Below, in pieces: positions 1 to 6,639 of a stretch of 26,413 nt of DNA. Source of the DNA: CAYVQE01 sp964633205. Its GTDB lineage: Bacteria; Myxococcota; B64-G9. The position numbers and the translations under genes are program-made. Location: positions 1 to 26,413 of the forward strand of contig CAZWFN010000086.1 of NCBI GenBank assembly GCA_964633205.1. Direction: 5' to 3'. How positions within the stretch are numbered: position 1 is the stretch's first letter; each line of letters begins with the position of its first letter. The notes under the pieces were generated by a model, which was not told the DNA's origin, ran no database searches, and saw only the letters and a list, made by a program, of their open reading frames with translations.

Positions 1-32
1 GCCCCGCTCGAGGCGAGTCGATTTGACTCGTT

Positions 33-61
33 TTGACACCCGAAACCGGGCTTGTTATGCC
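33..61 (+). promoter_or_regulatory. candidate sigma70-type promoter for the four-lipoprotein operon
   Basis: A perfect TTGACA lies at 33-38. After a 17-bp spacer comes TATGCC at 56-61, which matches the -10 consensus at its first three positions. The first gene starts about 40 bp downstream with a GGAGGA ribosome-binding site at 88-93. The -35 match is strong and the -10 is weak, so this is a prediction from sequence only. Confidence 0.4.
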
Positions 62-101
62 TCGGGGTGCAATCCATCAACCACGCTGGAGGACGATTTC
101 C

Positions 102-329
102 ATGCATTGGAGACTGCCTGCCCTGTTGCTGGTCTGGCTGGCGGCCGCTCTGTTCAGCGGCGCCTGCGCCCCCAATCCGAAGTACGTGGCAGCCTCGACC
201 GGCCGTTCGGGGGAAATCAAGTTCCTGTACTTCCAACGAGGCGACCACGGTCTCATTCAGTGCGTTCGCGCCGCGGACGGCGCGCTCAGCCGCTGTCACA
301 AGCTTGAACTCGATCTGGTCGGGGAGTAG
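102..329 (+). CDS. small lipoprotein 1 of a four-gene paralogous cluster
   Basis: This 75-residue protein has a type II signal peptide: charged start, hydrophobic LLLVWLAAALF stretch and lipobox SGAC with the lipid-accepting Cys near residue 22. The mature part is only about 54 residues and contains an FLYFQ strand followed by two cysteines separated by ten residues, within the segment QCVRAADGALSRC. The ATG at 102 is chosen over earlier in-frame ATGs because GGAGGA lies 8 bp upstream and the signal peptide begins there. It is followed after 4 bp by the next lipoprotein gene. The same lipobox plus C-x(8-10)-C layout recurs in the three genes downstream, suggesting one family. The function is unknown; a periplasm-facing lipid-anchored role is inferred from the signal. 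Confidence 0.7.
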   Translation: MHWRLPALLLVWLAAALFSGACAPNPKYVAASTGRSGEIKFLYFQRGDHGLIQCVRAADGALSRCHKLELDLVGE

Positions 330-333
330 CGCC

Positions 334-687
334 ATGAGCCGGCAACGCAAGCAACCGGTACTGGCCGCAGGCACGCGGGCGGAGAAGAAGACGGTCGGGC
401 GAACCCTCGTCTGGCTGGCGGTCTTGGCGGCGGGCATGCTGTGGCTGGGCGGCTGCTCGCGCTACCAGATCGTCGAGCTGACCGATCATGCGCGCCTGGG
501 CGTCACCCAGTTCGAGACGCTGCGGATCACCGACTACGGCATGTGGTCGGACGTGGAGCACCAGTTCTGGCTCTGCCGCAACATCGACGACGACCTGGTC
601 TGCAAGCGGCGCTGCGGCGGCGACAGCGGGATCGAGTGTCCGGCCACCGCCGCCTCGCCGCGCGGCATCACCACCAATGTCCGCTGA
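334..687 (+). CDS. small lipoprotein 2 of the cluster
   Basis: This 117-residue protein has a long basic N-terminus, a single hydrophobic helix (LVWLAVLAAGMLWL) and a lipobox LGGC, so it is predicted to be a lipoprotein. The long charged n-region of about 25 residues is unusual. The mature part has an aromatic FW pair followed by LCRNIDDDLVCKRRC, which gives the cluster's cysteine pair at eight-residue spacing plus additional cysteines further on. It starts 4 bp after the first lipoprotein stops and ends 10 bp before the third starts, consistent with one transcript. No known domain is recognised. Confidence 0.65.
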   Translation: MSRQRKQPVLAAGTRAEKKTVGRTLVWLAVLAAGMLWLGGCSRYQIVELTDHARLGVTQFETLRITDYGMWSDVEHQFWLCRNIDDDLVCKRRCGGDSGIECPATAASPRGITTNVR

Positions 688-697
688 GGAGTGCGCC

Positions 698-964
698 ATG
701 CGAACGGTTCTTGGAATCGTGTTCTTCTTGGGAAGCCTGGTGTTGGCCGGCCATGGGCTCACGGCCTGCGCGCCGCCGAAGGTCCTGGTGGACCAGGCCT
801 TCATCGGCGAGCGACGCACCGCCAAGCTCATCATGCAGCGCAGCTACGCGGATCAGTTCGACCAGTACATCCGCATCTGCACCCTGACCGCCGGCGGGCG
901 AGAAGTGGATTGCGAAGACACCTTGATCCTCGAAGACGTCACTGCGGATTCGGTGTACCCATGA
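698..964 (+). CDS. small lipoprotein 3 of the cluster
   Basis: This 88-residue protein has a clean signal peptide (MRTVLGIVFFLGSLVLAG) ending in the lipobox LTAC. The mature region carries a YIRIC...DC motif with ten residues between the cysteines, followed by an acidic tail. The ATG is preceded by GAGGAG at 685-690. Its stop overlaps the start of the next gene in an ATGA arrangement, so the two are probably translationally coupled. It resembles its neighbours in size, topology and cysteine pattern more than in overall sequence. The function is not recognised. Confidence 0.7.
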   Translation: MRTVLGIVFFLGSLVLAGHGLTACAPPKVLVDQAFIGERRTAKLIMQRSYADQFDQYIRICTLTAGGREVDCEDTLILEDVTADSVYP

Positions 965-1212
965 GACGGAAAGCAGGCATCGGTTTGGCCCTGGTCGTCT
1001 TCGCGGGTGCCGCCGTTTTGGGAGGCTGCCGGCCCCCGATCCGCACCATCACCCATGTCAGTGCCTGGTCGGGTGACCGGAGCGACTACCTGTACATCGC
1101 CTACGCCGAAAACGACGACGTGTCGAAGATTCGCCGCTGCATCATCAACGACGACAACACCATGACCTGCCACGAGGAACAAGAGGTCAACGCGTTGCTG
1201 AACGAGGACTGA
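961..1212 (+). CDS. small lipoprotein 4 of the cluster
   Basis: This 83-residue protein begins inside the stop codon of the preceding gene (ATGA). It has a signal peptide of basic MRRK followed by GLALVVFAGAAVL and the lipobox GGC. The mature part contains YLYIAYAEND, then RRCIINDDNTMTC with nine residues between the cysteines, then an acidic tail. The FLYF/YLYI strand followed by the cysteine pair closely parallels lipoprotein 1 of the cluster. It is the last gene of the operon; the next sequence is coding remnants on the opposite strand. The function is unknown. Confidence 0.7.
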   Translation: MRRKAGIGLALVVFAGAAVLGGCRPPIRTITHVSAWSGDRSDYLYIAYAENDDVSKIRRCIINDDNTMTCHEEQEVNALLNED

Positions 1213-1217
1213 GCCCA

Positions 1218-1371
1218 TTATCGAAACACGGCCGGGTCGAGGAAGCCGAGGGCGTCGAAGCCGCGGATCATGCTGAAGCGGATGGCCAGCAGGCTGGCCA
1301 GCTCGGTGGTGACGAAGATGGCCAGGATGATGCCCGTGCGTTGCGGATTGCGGATGCTGCTGCTGGGGGTA
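1218..1371 (-). pseudogene. C-terminal fragment of a membrane protein
   Basis: On the minus strand a reading frame of about 50 codons ends with TAA at 1218-1220. It encodes a segment with one convincing hydrophobic helix (GIILAIFVTTELASLLAI) and ends in DALGFLDPAVFR. It has no start codon of its own and is cut at its 5' side by the MITE-like element at 1372. I read it as the surviving tail of a membrane protein gene whose body is gone. The parent family is not recognised. Confidence 0.4.
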
Positions 1372-1532
1372 TCCGTTCAGGCTCCGGACGTACCGCATCG
1401 CCTCGCATCGCGGATCGGCCTGTCTGGCGACGACTTTTGCCGTGCCGCAAGGCGCAAGGAAGCGACGCCCCCAAAAACCGGGGACCGCTGGGAACCGCGG
1501 AGGCGCGATGCCATCATTAAGCCCTGAACGGC
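1372..1532. mobile_element. 161-bp MITE-like element flanked by TA dinucleotides
   Basis: The ends are near-matching inverted repeats: CCGTTCAGG at 1373-1381 and its complement CCTGAACGG at 1523-1531. The dinucleotide TA lies immediately outside both ends (1370-1371 and 1533-1534). A TA target duplication is the hallmark of IS630/Tc1-mariner-type transposition. The interior has no convincing gene, so if real this is a non-autonomous element. Removing it joins two coding remnants. The inverted repeats are short (9 bp), so the assignment is tentative. Confidence 0.4.
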
Positions 1533-1534
1533 TA

Positions 1535-1907
1535 CCTGCTGGGAAGCTGGCTGCTGTCGGGATCGCCGGTGGCGGCCGGTGAGAAGCCGCGGCTGCTGGC
1601 CGTAGGCCTGGGCGAACAACTCCTGCGCCGGCCGGTCGGCGAAACGCTCGACCAGCGCGTTCCAGTGATCGAGCGCGTCGATGCAGGGGCTGCACCAGGT
1701 GGCCCAGAACTCGAGCACCACCACCCGGTCCTCCAGGTCCGCCAAGGCGACGGTCGAGCCGGCCTGCGGCCCGGCCACCACCTCCGGCTGGCCCAGCTCC
1801 GGCGCGAGCCGACCCGCCCCGAAGGTCGCCGGCCGGGTGGTCGCACAACCGGCGCCCAGCAATGGCAGGCATGCCATTGCCGCGAGCATGAGAGATTGAC
1901 CCGGCAT
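1535..1907 (-). pseudogene. TlpA/thioredoxin-like lipoprotein, 3' truncated
   Basis: The start at 1907 gives a signal peptide (MPGQSLMLAAMACLPLLGAGC) with lipobox GAGC, Cys21, and a GGAGG ribosome-binding site about 9 bp upstream. The mature protein opens like a TlpA/AhpC-TSA thioredoxin domain: a VVVLEFWATWCSPC strand and active site with redox CxxC, then the ALDHWNALVERFADR helix. After this the sequence stops resembling a thioredoxin fold. The remaining frame is Arg/Gln-rich, runs into the MITE-like element and terminates in its terminal repeat near 1377. A complete TlpA domain needs roughly 80-100 more residues after the CxxC. It would have been a membrane-anchored periplasmic thiol-disulfide reductase. 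I consider it a pseudogene; a short functional remnant cannot be excluded. Confidence 0.55.
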
Positions 1908-1968
1908 CGAACATCGCCTCCGACGGCAGCCTCGTCTGCCTTCACATCCACTTGTGTCTTTCAATGGC

Positions 1969-4209
1969 TCATACCCCCAGCTCCTGCATCAGTTGGCGCA
2001 GCACGGCGTCCTTGGACGTGCCCCGGGGGACGACCGCACAAGGAACGCCCTGCTTGGCGGATTGCTCGCGGACCGCATCGGAAGACTTGTGGCCGATGTA
2101 TGCCGCCAGCACCACCACCGCCCCGGTGGCCGTGCCCACCGCACCGCGCAGCTCCTCGGGACGGGCGGGTTTGCCGACCGACGTCTGGAACCAGCGCACC
2201 TCATCGAGCGCCAACTCACGGCGCAGCTCTTCGGCCCACGGCTTGCGGTTGGGCGCTCCGACCACGATCAGCCGTTTGCCGGCCAGGCGATGGCGCAGGG
2301 TCTTCATCCGGGCGCCCCTCTTCTCCTCGCGCAAAGCGCGGATCTCCTCGCACGCTTCCAAGGCGCTCTGTACCACCTCTCCTACCCGCTTCGCCTCCGG
2401 CTCACTGGCTTCCAGCTGCAGGGCGCCCTCCAAGTACGCGGCAGCTTCGTCCAACTCGCCATCGCGTCGCGCGCGGTCAGCCGCAGCAGCGAGCAGCCTG
2501 GCGGCGATCCGGTCGGCGGCCGGCTCCTCTGCCGCCCGCAGCAGCTCCACCAGATCGAGCCTGACTTCGGCGAAAGCAGCTGGAGACAGACAACCGCGCG
2601 ACAGGTGCAGCTGGACTTCGGCATCCGCCCACCGGCGGTCCGCCACCAGCCGGCTGAAATGGCGATCGAGAATTCGACGGTAGCCCGGGGGCTCGTCGGC
2701 CAGTTCGGCCCCGTGGGCCAGCATCCGCTCGTCCAGCTCAGCGTCGCAAACGCCCTCGGCAGCGGTGCGTTGTTGCAGATACGCGTAGGCCCCGGCATGG
2801 CTTTCCAAATGGGTCTCCTGCAAGATGCGGTAAGCTTGGCCGATACCGGCCGGAGTGCGGATGGCCGGTCGGATGGGCTTCCAGATGACCGCCAAGAACT
2901 GGTCGGTGCCGAAGTATGCCAGCGACTCGAGCAGACGCAGGATAGAGCCCTCATCCAGGGCCGCGACAGCCCGCCCCAGTTGGTCGGCCTGATGCACCTC
3001 GAGATCGCTCCAGGGCAGGTGTTCCAGCAACTCCGCCAAGCGCCCGGCTTCGCAGCACGTCGCGCAGGCCGACATGAAGTAGGGCAGCCAATCGGCCGAT
3101 GCCAGGTTGTCGTCGCCGAGCATCTCGAACAGCTCGACCGCCTCCCGATGATGTCCGTTTTGGTGATGCAAATGACCCAACCGGCGTTTGATGCGCCGGT
3201 CGTCCGGCACCATCAACAACATCCGTTCCAGCGTGCCACGTGCCGTCTCCGGATCGTTCAACGCGTCACGACGATCCAGCCAGTCGAGCAAGTGATGCAA
3301 TCCCCGCGCGTTCGACTTCGAGACGCTGGCGGCCACACCGGGAACCGTCGCCGCGACCTCCCCGGCTGCATGGTAGCGCAGCGGCAGGCGATTGGAGCGC
3401 TCGGCGAATGGCATTACATCAATCTCCATCCGCGCCGTACCGGGCACCAACACCCGGAACCGCATCTCTTGACTGGTATCGCGGCCGAGCGCCGGCAACT
3501 CCTCGAGCAACTCGATCTCGGTCCGGTCGTAGTCGACCTCGTAGCGCAGCCGAGCGATCCGACGGTCATCCAAGTGCGGGTTGTAGGCATAGAACCGCTG
3601 CGAGTATGAATGCCCTGTCTCCAACTGGTTCGGCCGAACCCGCCGACCGGTCTTCTCGTCCCGCAAATCGAGGTTGAGCAGAAATGCGCTGTTTTCGTAG
3701 TGGTCGCCCGGATCGGCCGCGAGGAGGCGGTCGATGCTGGCCCGCCACGGCTCGACCGGATGGCTCCCATCCCCCATTTCGGCCGCGGCCAAGCCGTCGA
3801 ACCAATTGTCCTCGATCACGAAGCGAGGTCGGTCTTCGGTTCGGATTCGGCTGGCGAACCATCGGTCGAAACTCCCGAAATCCAGGTTCGTGGCAGGTCG
3901 AGCACCCAGCGAGATCTGGAACTCGATCCGTTCGCCCTCATCTGTGACGCGTTCGATGGAGCCGAAACGAATGGGAGCGAAGCACTCATAAGGCTTGTCC
4001 CCGAGAACGACCAGGGCCTGCAGTCCCCTCAGGTCTCGTTGTCGCAAGCGCGGTTCCAGCCAGTCGGCGTTGTAACGCACGACTGCTCGTTCATCGGCCG
4101 CTGCGCGCAGCAGAGCGAGGTTCTCTTGGTGGTACTGCCGAAACCTGGACGACTTGAGTAGATAGATCGCCACGGTGCCTCCGCCCGCACAAACCACCAC
4201 TTGCTCCAC
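1969..4209 (-). CDS. large protein with helical/TPR-like middle and C-terminal DUF2325-like domain
   Basis: This protein of about 746 residues has no signal peptide and is probably cytoplasmic. The N-terminal domain (about 1-300) opens with VVVCAGGGTVAIYLL, a glycine-rich turn after a strand, and is otherwise unrecognised. The middle (about 310-630) is helical, with TPR-like pairs such as the stretch around HLHHQNGHHREAVELF. The last 100 residues form a Rossmann-like domain beginning GKRLIVVGAPN and containing AVVVLAAYIGHKSSDAV then GVPCAVVPRGTS, the pattern of DUF2325 (strand, small-H-K, helix, strand). It stands alone on its strand. GTG at 4209 is the outermost start; GTG at 4200 or 4197 is plausible because GGAG lies at 4204-4207 and the promoter leaves little leader. 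Its GC content looks lower than its neighbours, suggesting transfer. A sensory or host-defence role is only inference. Confidence 0.75.
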   Translation of the reverse strand: MEQVVVCAGGGTVAIYLLKSSRFRQYHQENLALLRAAADERAVVRYNADWLEPRLRQRDLRGLQALVVLGDKPYECFAPIRFGSIERVTDEGERIEFQISLGARPATNLDFGSFDRWFASRIRTEDRPRFVIEDNWFDGLAAAEMGDGSHPVEPWRASIDRLLAADPGDHYENSAFLLNLDLRDEKTGRRVRPNQLETGHSYSQRFYAYNPHLDDRRIARLRYEVDYDRTEIELLEELPALGRDTSQEMRFRVLVPGTARMEIDVMPFAERSNRLPLRYHAAGEVAATVPGVAASVSKSNARGLHHLLDWLDRRDALNDPETARGTLERMLLMVPDDRRIKRRLGHLHHQNGHHREAVELFEMLGDDNLASADWLPYFMSACATCCEAGRLAELLEHLPWSDLEVHQADQLGRAVAALDEGSILRLLESLAYFGTDQFLAVIWKPIRPAIRTPAGIGQAYRILQETHLESHAGAYAYLQQRTAAEGVCDAELDERMLAHGAELADEPPGYRRILDRHFSRLVADRRWADAEVQLHLSRGCLSPAAFAEVRLDLVELLRAAEEPAADRIAARLLAAAADRARRDGELDEAAAYLEGALQLEASEPEAKRVGEVVQSALEACEEIRALREEKRGARMKTLRHRLAGKRLIVVGAPNRKPWAEELRRELALDEVRWFQTSVGKPARPEELRGAVGTATGAVVVLAAYIGHKSSDAVREQSAKQGVPCAVVPRGTSKDAVLRQLMQELGV

Positions 4210-4226
4210 TCGCGACGCGTACTCGC

Positions 4227-4255
4227 TTTATACCGCAAGTGAACCGTAGAGTCAC
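4227..4255 (-). promoter_or_regulatory. promoter for the DUF2325-like gene
   Basis: On the minus strand, GTGACT (complement of 4250-4255) and TATAAA (complement of 4227-4232) are separated by exactly 17 bp. They match the sigma70 hexamers at four and five of six positions. The predicted start of transcription, near 4220, leaves only about 10-20 nt before the candidate GTG starts. This is one of the best promoter matches in the window. Confidence 0.5.
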
Positions 4256-4607
4256 CCTTCGTTCGGAGAGAAACGTTCGCGCCGTCAGCGGTTTGGCGGC
4301 GTGTCTGGTTGTCAAGGACGATTCGGGCTTCGAAACAGACCACCCAAATCAGACCCCTCGACCGCTGGCTGGGGCTGCCACCGCGAATCAGCTGCCTCCG
4401 TGCTGGTTCACTCTCGTAGGTCAGAAATTTCTACAACCAATTCATTTTGTTGTAATCTCGAGAATCGCAAGCGCCCAATCGCGACCGTTCGAGCCCGCCG
4501 CTGTCGAGATGGACGGATCGAACCGGAAAACGGCATGGAACCTGCGGAACAATAGATGTTTGTTGGGCGAAACGAGAACCGAACAGCGGATGACCCAGGA
4601 GGAAAGC
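4256..4607. other. non-coding intergenic region between divergent genes
   Basis: No gene is supported here; the readable frames look like chance open frames. The only notable structure is an unusually AT-rich patch at about 4418-4456 with two small inverted repeats, listed separately. The end of the region carries the AGGAGGA ribosome-binding site of the SDR gene. Confidence 0.5.
4424..4454. promoter_or_regulatory. AT-rich inverted repeats, possible operator
   Basis: GAAATTTC, a perfect palindrome, lies at 4424-4431. It is followed at once by TACAAC at 4432-4437 and its complement GTTGTA at 4449-4454. Such an AT-rich dyad is conspicuous in this GC-rich genome. It sits about 150 bp upstream of the SDR gene. 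A repressor site is a guess. Confidence 0.25.
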
Positions 4608-5366
4608 ATGGCGGATCTGAGAGACAAGGTGGTGCTGGTCACGGGCGCGGCGACGGGGATCGGCCGTGCCATGGCGTCGGAGTGCGCCAGCAGCGGGGCG
4701 GTGGTGCTGGTCTCGGACCTCGACGCCGAGCGCGGCGAGCAGACCGCGACCGCCATCCGCGATCAGGGGGGCCGGGCGCGCTTCATCGCCGCCGACGTGG
4801 CCGACAGCGACCAGGTCGAGAGCCTGCTGGCGCAGATCAAGGCCGACGAAGGCCGGCTGGACGGGGCCATCAACAACGCCGGCATCGAGGGCCAGCAGGC
4901 GCCCACCGCCGAATGCACGACCGAGAACTGGACCAAGGTCATCGGCATCAACCTGACCGGGGCCTTTCTGTGCACCCGGGCCGAGCTGGGCCTGATGCTC
5001 GAGCAGGGCAGCGGCAGCATCGTCAACGTCTCGTCGGTGGCCGGCAAGGTGGGCTTCATGAACCTGCCGGCCTACGTGGCCTCCAAGCACGGCATGCTGG
5101 GGCTGACCCGCACCGCCGCGCTGGAGGTGGCCGAGCAGGGCGTACGGGTCAACGCCATCTGCCCGGGGGTCATCCGCACCGAGATGATCGACCGGATCAC
5201 CGGCGGCGACCCGGAGGCCGAGAAGCAGTTCACCGCCCTGGAGCCGATCGGCCGCATGGGCCGGCCCGAGGAGGTGGCCCGAGCGGCCGCCTGGCTGGTT
5301 TCGGACGCGGCCTCCTTCATCACCGGCACCGCCCTGGACGTCGACGGCGCCTTCTTGGCCCGCTGA
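4608..5366 (+). CDS. SDR family oxidoreductase (short-chain dehydrogenase/reductase)
   Basis: This 252-residue protein is the typical length of a classical SDR. The Rossmann fold starts with TGAATGIG (residues 12-19), the nucleotide-binding TGxxxGxG motif, and an Asp ends strand 2 (SDLDAE), which favours NAD over NADP. NNAG follows, then the catalytic set Ser143 (VSSVAG), Tyr156 and Lys160 (YVASKHG) and the ICPGVIRTEM segment. It should oxidise or reduce a hydroxyl/keto group using NAD(P)(H) in the cytoplasm; the substrate cannot be deduced. ATG 4608 is chosen for the AGGAGGA 4 bp upstream; an in-frame ATG at 4590 lacks such a site. It seems to be a single-gene unit. Confidence 0.93.
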   Translation: MADLRDKVVLVTGAATGIGRAMASECASSGAVVLVSDLDAERGEQTATAIRDQGGRARFIAADVADSDQVESLLAQIKADEGRLDGAINNAGIEGQQAPTAECTTENWTKVIGINLTGAFLCTRAELGLMLEQGSGSIVNVSSVAGKVGFMNLPAYVASKHGMLGLTRTAALEVAEQGVRVNAICPGVIRTEMIDRITGGDPEAEKQFTALEPIGRMGRPEEVARAAAWLVSDAASFITGTALDVDGAFLAR

Positions 5367-5419
5367 GAGGCCGGTTGGGTCGGTCGGGTCGACTGGGGGC
5401 GGATCTGGCCCCGATCGCA

Positions 5420-5448
5420 TTGACAACAGGCGGTCGCTCGCCTACCGT
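5420..5448 (+). promoter_or_regulatory. candidate promoter giving a very short leader
   Basis: A perfect TTGACA at 5420-5425, a 17-bp spacer and TACCGT at 5443-5448 (three of six -10 positions) lie directly before the ATG at 5457. Transcription would begin almost at the start codon, and no Shine-Dalgarno sequence precedes it, so the message may be leaderless. Confidence 0.35.
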
Positions 5449-5456
5449 CTGAGCCG

Positions 5457-6158
5457 ATGCGGGTGATCAAGATCGCTTTGTTGGTGCTGTTGCTGGCCGG
5501 GCTGGCCTATGTCGGCGCCGCGCTGCTGGTGGCCTGGCGGGCCAATGCCGAGCAGCGGAGCCTGGAGCAGGCCCTGGCACGGCTGGCGGCGCTGGGCCGC
5601 GGCCAGGTCGAGCAGCTGGCCGCCGAGCGCCAGGCGGTGCAGCCGGTGGAGCGGGCCTGCGCCGCCATCGCGCCGGTGGCGGCCGACGAGTTGGTGGCCT
5701 ACCTGGCGCCAGCCACCGACGTCGATGCGCCGGAGCTGACCGAGCCGCTGCTGCTGGGCGCCCGCGACGACACGCTGGTGCGGCGCCGGGCGCAGCCGGC
5801 CCGGGTGCCGGGGCTGTTCGAGCGGCTGCTGCAGGTGCTGCGCAGCCCGCCCTGGCGCTGGCTGGGCATGCTGGGCGGACCGGATCGCTCCCAGACCCCG
5901 CCGGTGGAGTCGGCCGAGCTGCTGGTGGTGGCCCGGCCGACCATGCTGCAACCGCCCGCAGCCGGGGGCGCTGTCGGCGGCATGGCGGTGATGCAGGTGG
6001 CGGTGTTCGATCTGCGCACCGGCAAGCGCCGCTGCCGCGGCGGGCTGGCCGATCCGCTGGCCGGCGAAGCCTGGGCCCGGCGGGTGCCGGTGCTGGCGCT
6101 CGACCACCTGTGCGCCCTGGGCGGCACCGCACTGTGCCGGCTCACCCGGCAACCGTGA
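5457..6158 (+). CDS. membrane-anchored protein of unknown function
   Basis: This 233-residue protein begins with one N-terminal transmembrane helix (about residues 5-27, IKIALLVLLLAGLAYVGAALLVAW). A coiled-coil-prone Arg/Glu/Gln/Ala stretch follows (about 30-65), then a mostly soluble domain with a hydrophobic strand pair near MAVMQVAVFDLRTG. Cysteines occur in the last 40 residues (RCRGG, LDHLCALGGTALC). The topology suggests a small cytoplasmic end with the bulk outside the inner membrane. No family is recognised. Its 3' end overlaps by 17 bp, tail to tail, the extended end of the membrane protein on the other strand, and a repeat fragment starts 9 bp after its stop. Confidence 0.65.
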   Translation: MRVIKIALLVLLLAGLAYVGAALLVAWRANAEQRSLEQALARLAALGRGQVEQLAAERQAVQPVERACAAIAPVAADELVAYLAPATDVDAPELTEPLLLGARDDTLVRRRAQPARVPGLFERLLQVLRSPPWRWLGMLGGPDRSQTPPVESAELLVVARPTMLQPPAAGGAVGGMAVMQVAVFDLRTGKRRCRGGLADPLAGEAWARRVPVLALDHLCALGGTALCRLTRQP

Positions 6159-6639
6159 TGAAGCGAGTAGACCTGACCCCATTTTCAAGCCAGCAGGGCA
6201 GCGCGGCGAAGGGCAAGGCACACAGATCGGTGGGGTCGGCGGTCAGGTGGGCGCGCAACGGCTGTCCTTCGAACAACAACCGGCCGAAGGCACCCCAGAC
6301 CAGACGGTATGCCTCACCGGCCGGCGGCCAGAGCTGCACCAGGGAGAAGACCAGACCGGTGGCCAGGGCACAGGCACACAGCAACCCGGGCCGCCGGGTG
6401 AACTCCACCCGGCGGCCGGCCAGCGCAGCCAGCCCCTGTCCGCCGAGCTCATAAGCCGCCAGCAACAGGCAGGGGAACAATACCATGCCGGCGAAGTCGG
6501 ACAGCTTACCCGACAGCCAACCCGGCCAGATCACTTTGAGCAGATGATCGTTGATGACCAGCACGGCCAACGCCACCAGCACGACTGGGTGAAGCAGCAA
6601 ATCACCCGGCCGGGTGGAACCTGATCTCAGTCCAGCCAT
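6142..6639 (-). CDS. multi-pass membrane protein with NDHLLK/GKLSDFAG motifs, 3' end replaced by repeat
   Basis: This 165-residue protein has about four hydrophobic helices. The HPVVLVALAVLVINDHLLKVIWPGWLSGKLSDFAG region matches my memory of a widespread uncharacterised membrane family with an N-D-H...L-K...GKLSD-AG core. The late DPTDLCALP motif matches that family's usual last helix. The final 16 or so residues (ENGVRSTRF onward) are encoded by the GGGGTCAGGTCTAC repeat, so the native stop is lost and the frame runs to 6142. The start at 6639 overlaps the stop of the upstream exported-protein gene by 13 bp, indicating translational coupling. The function is unknown. Confidence 0.6.
   Translation of the reverse strand: MAGLRSGSTRPGDLLLHPVVLVALAVLVINDHLLKVIWPGWLSGKLSDFAGMVLFPCLLLAAYELGGQGLAALAGRRVEFTRRPGLLCACALATGLVFSLVQLWPPAGEAYRLVWGAFGRLLFEGQPLRAHLTADPTDLCALPFAALPCWLENGVRSTRFITVAG
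6167..6188 (-). repeat. half copy of the GGGGTCAGGTCTAC repeat
   Basis: The 22-bp segment GTAGACCTGACCCCATTTTC plus AA matches the right arm and tail of the full hairpin copies at 7368 and 13743. Only one arm is present, so no hairpin forms. It lies inside the end of the membrane-protein frame on the minus strand and just after the stop of the plus-strand gene. Confidence 0.75.

Noticed and set aside
1954..3609. Plus-strand open frame of 551 codons
   Set aside because: Antisense shadow of the DUF2325-like gene; composition is Gln/Arg/His-rich and has no recognisable domain or start signal.
4239..4607. N-terminal extension of the SDR protein
   Set aside because: The frame is open but has no SDR-like content, and the AGGAGGA site places the start at 4608.
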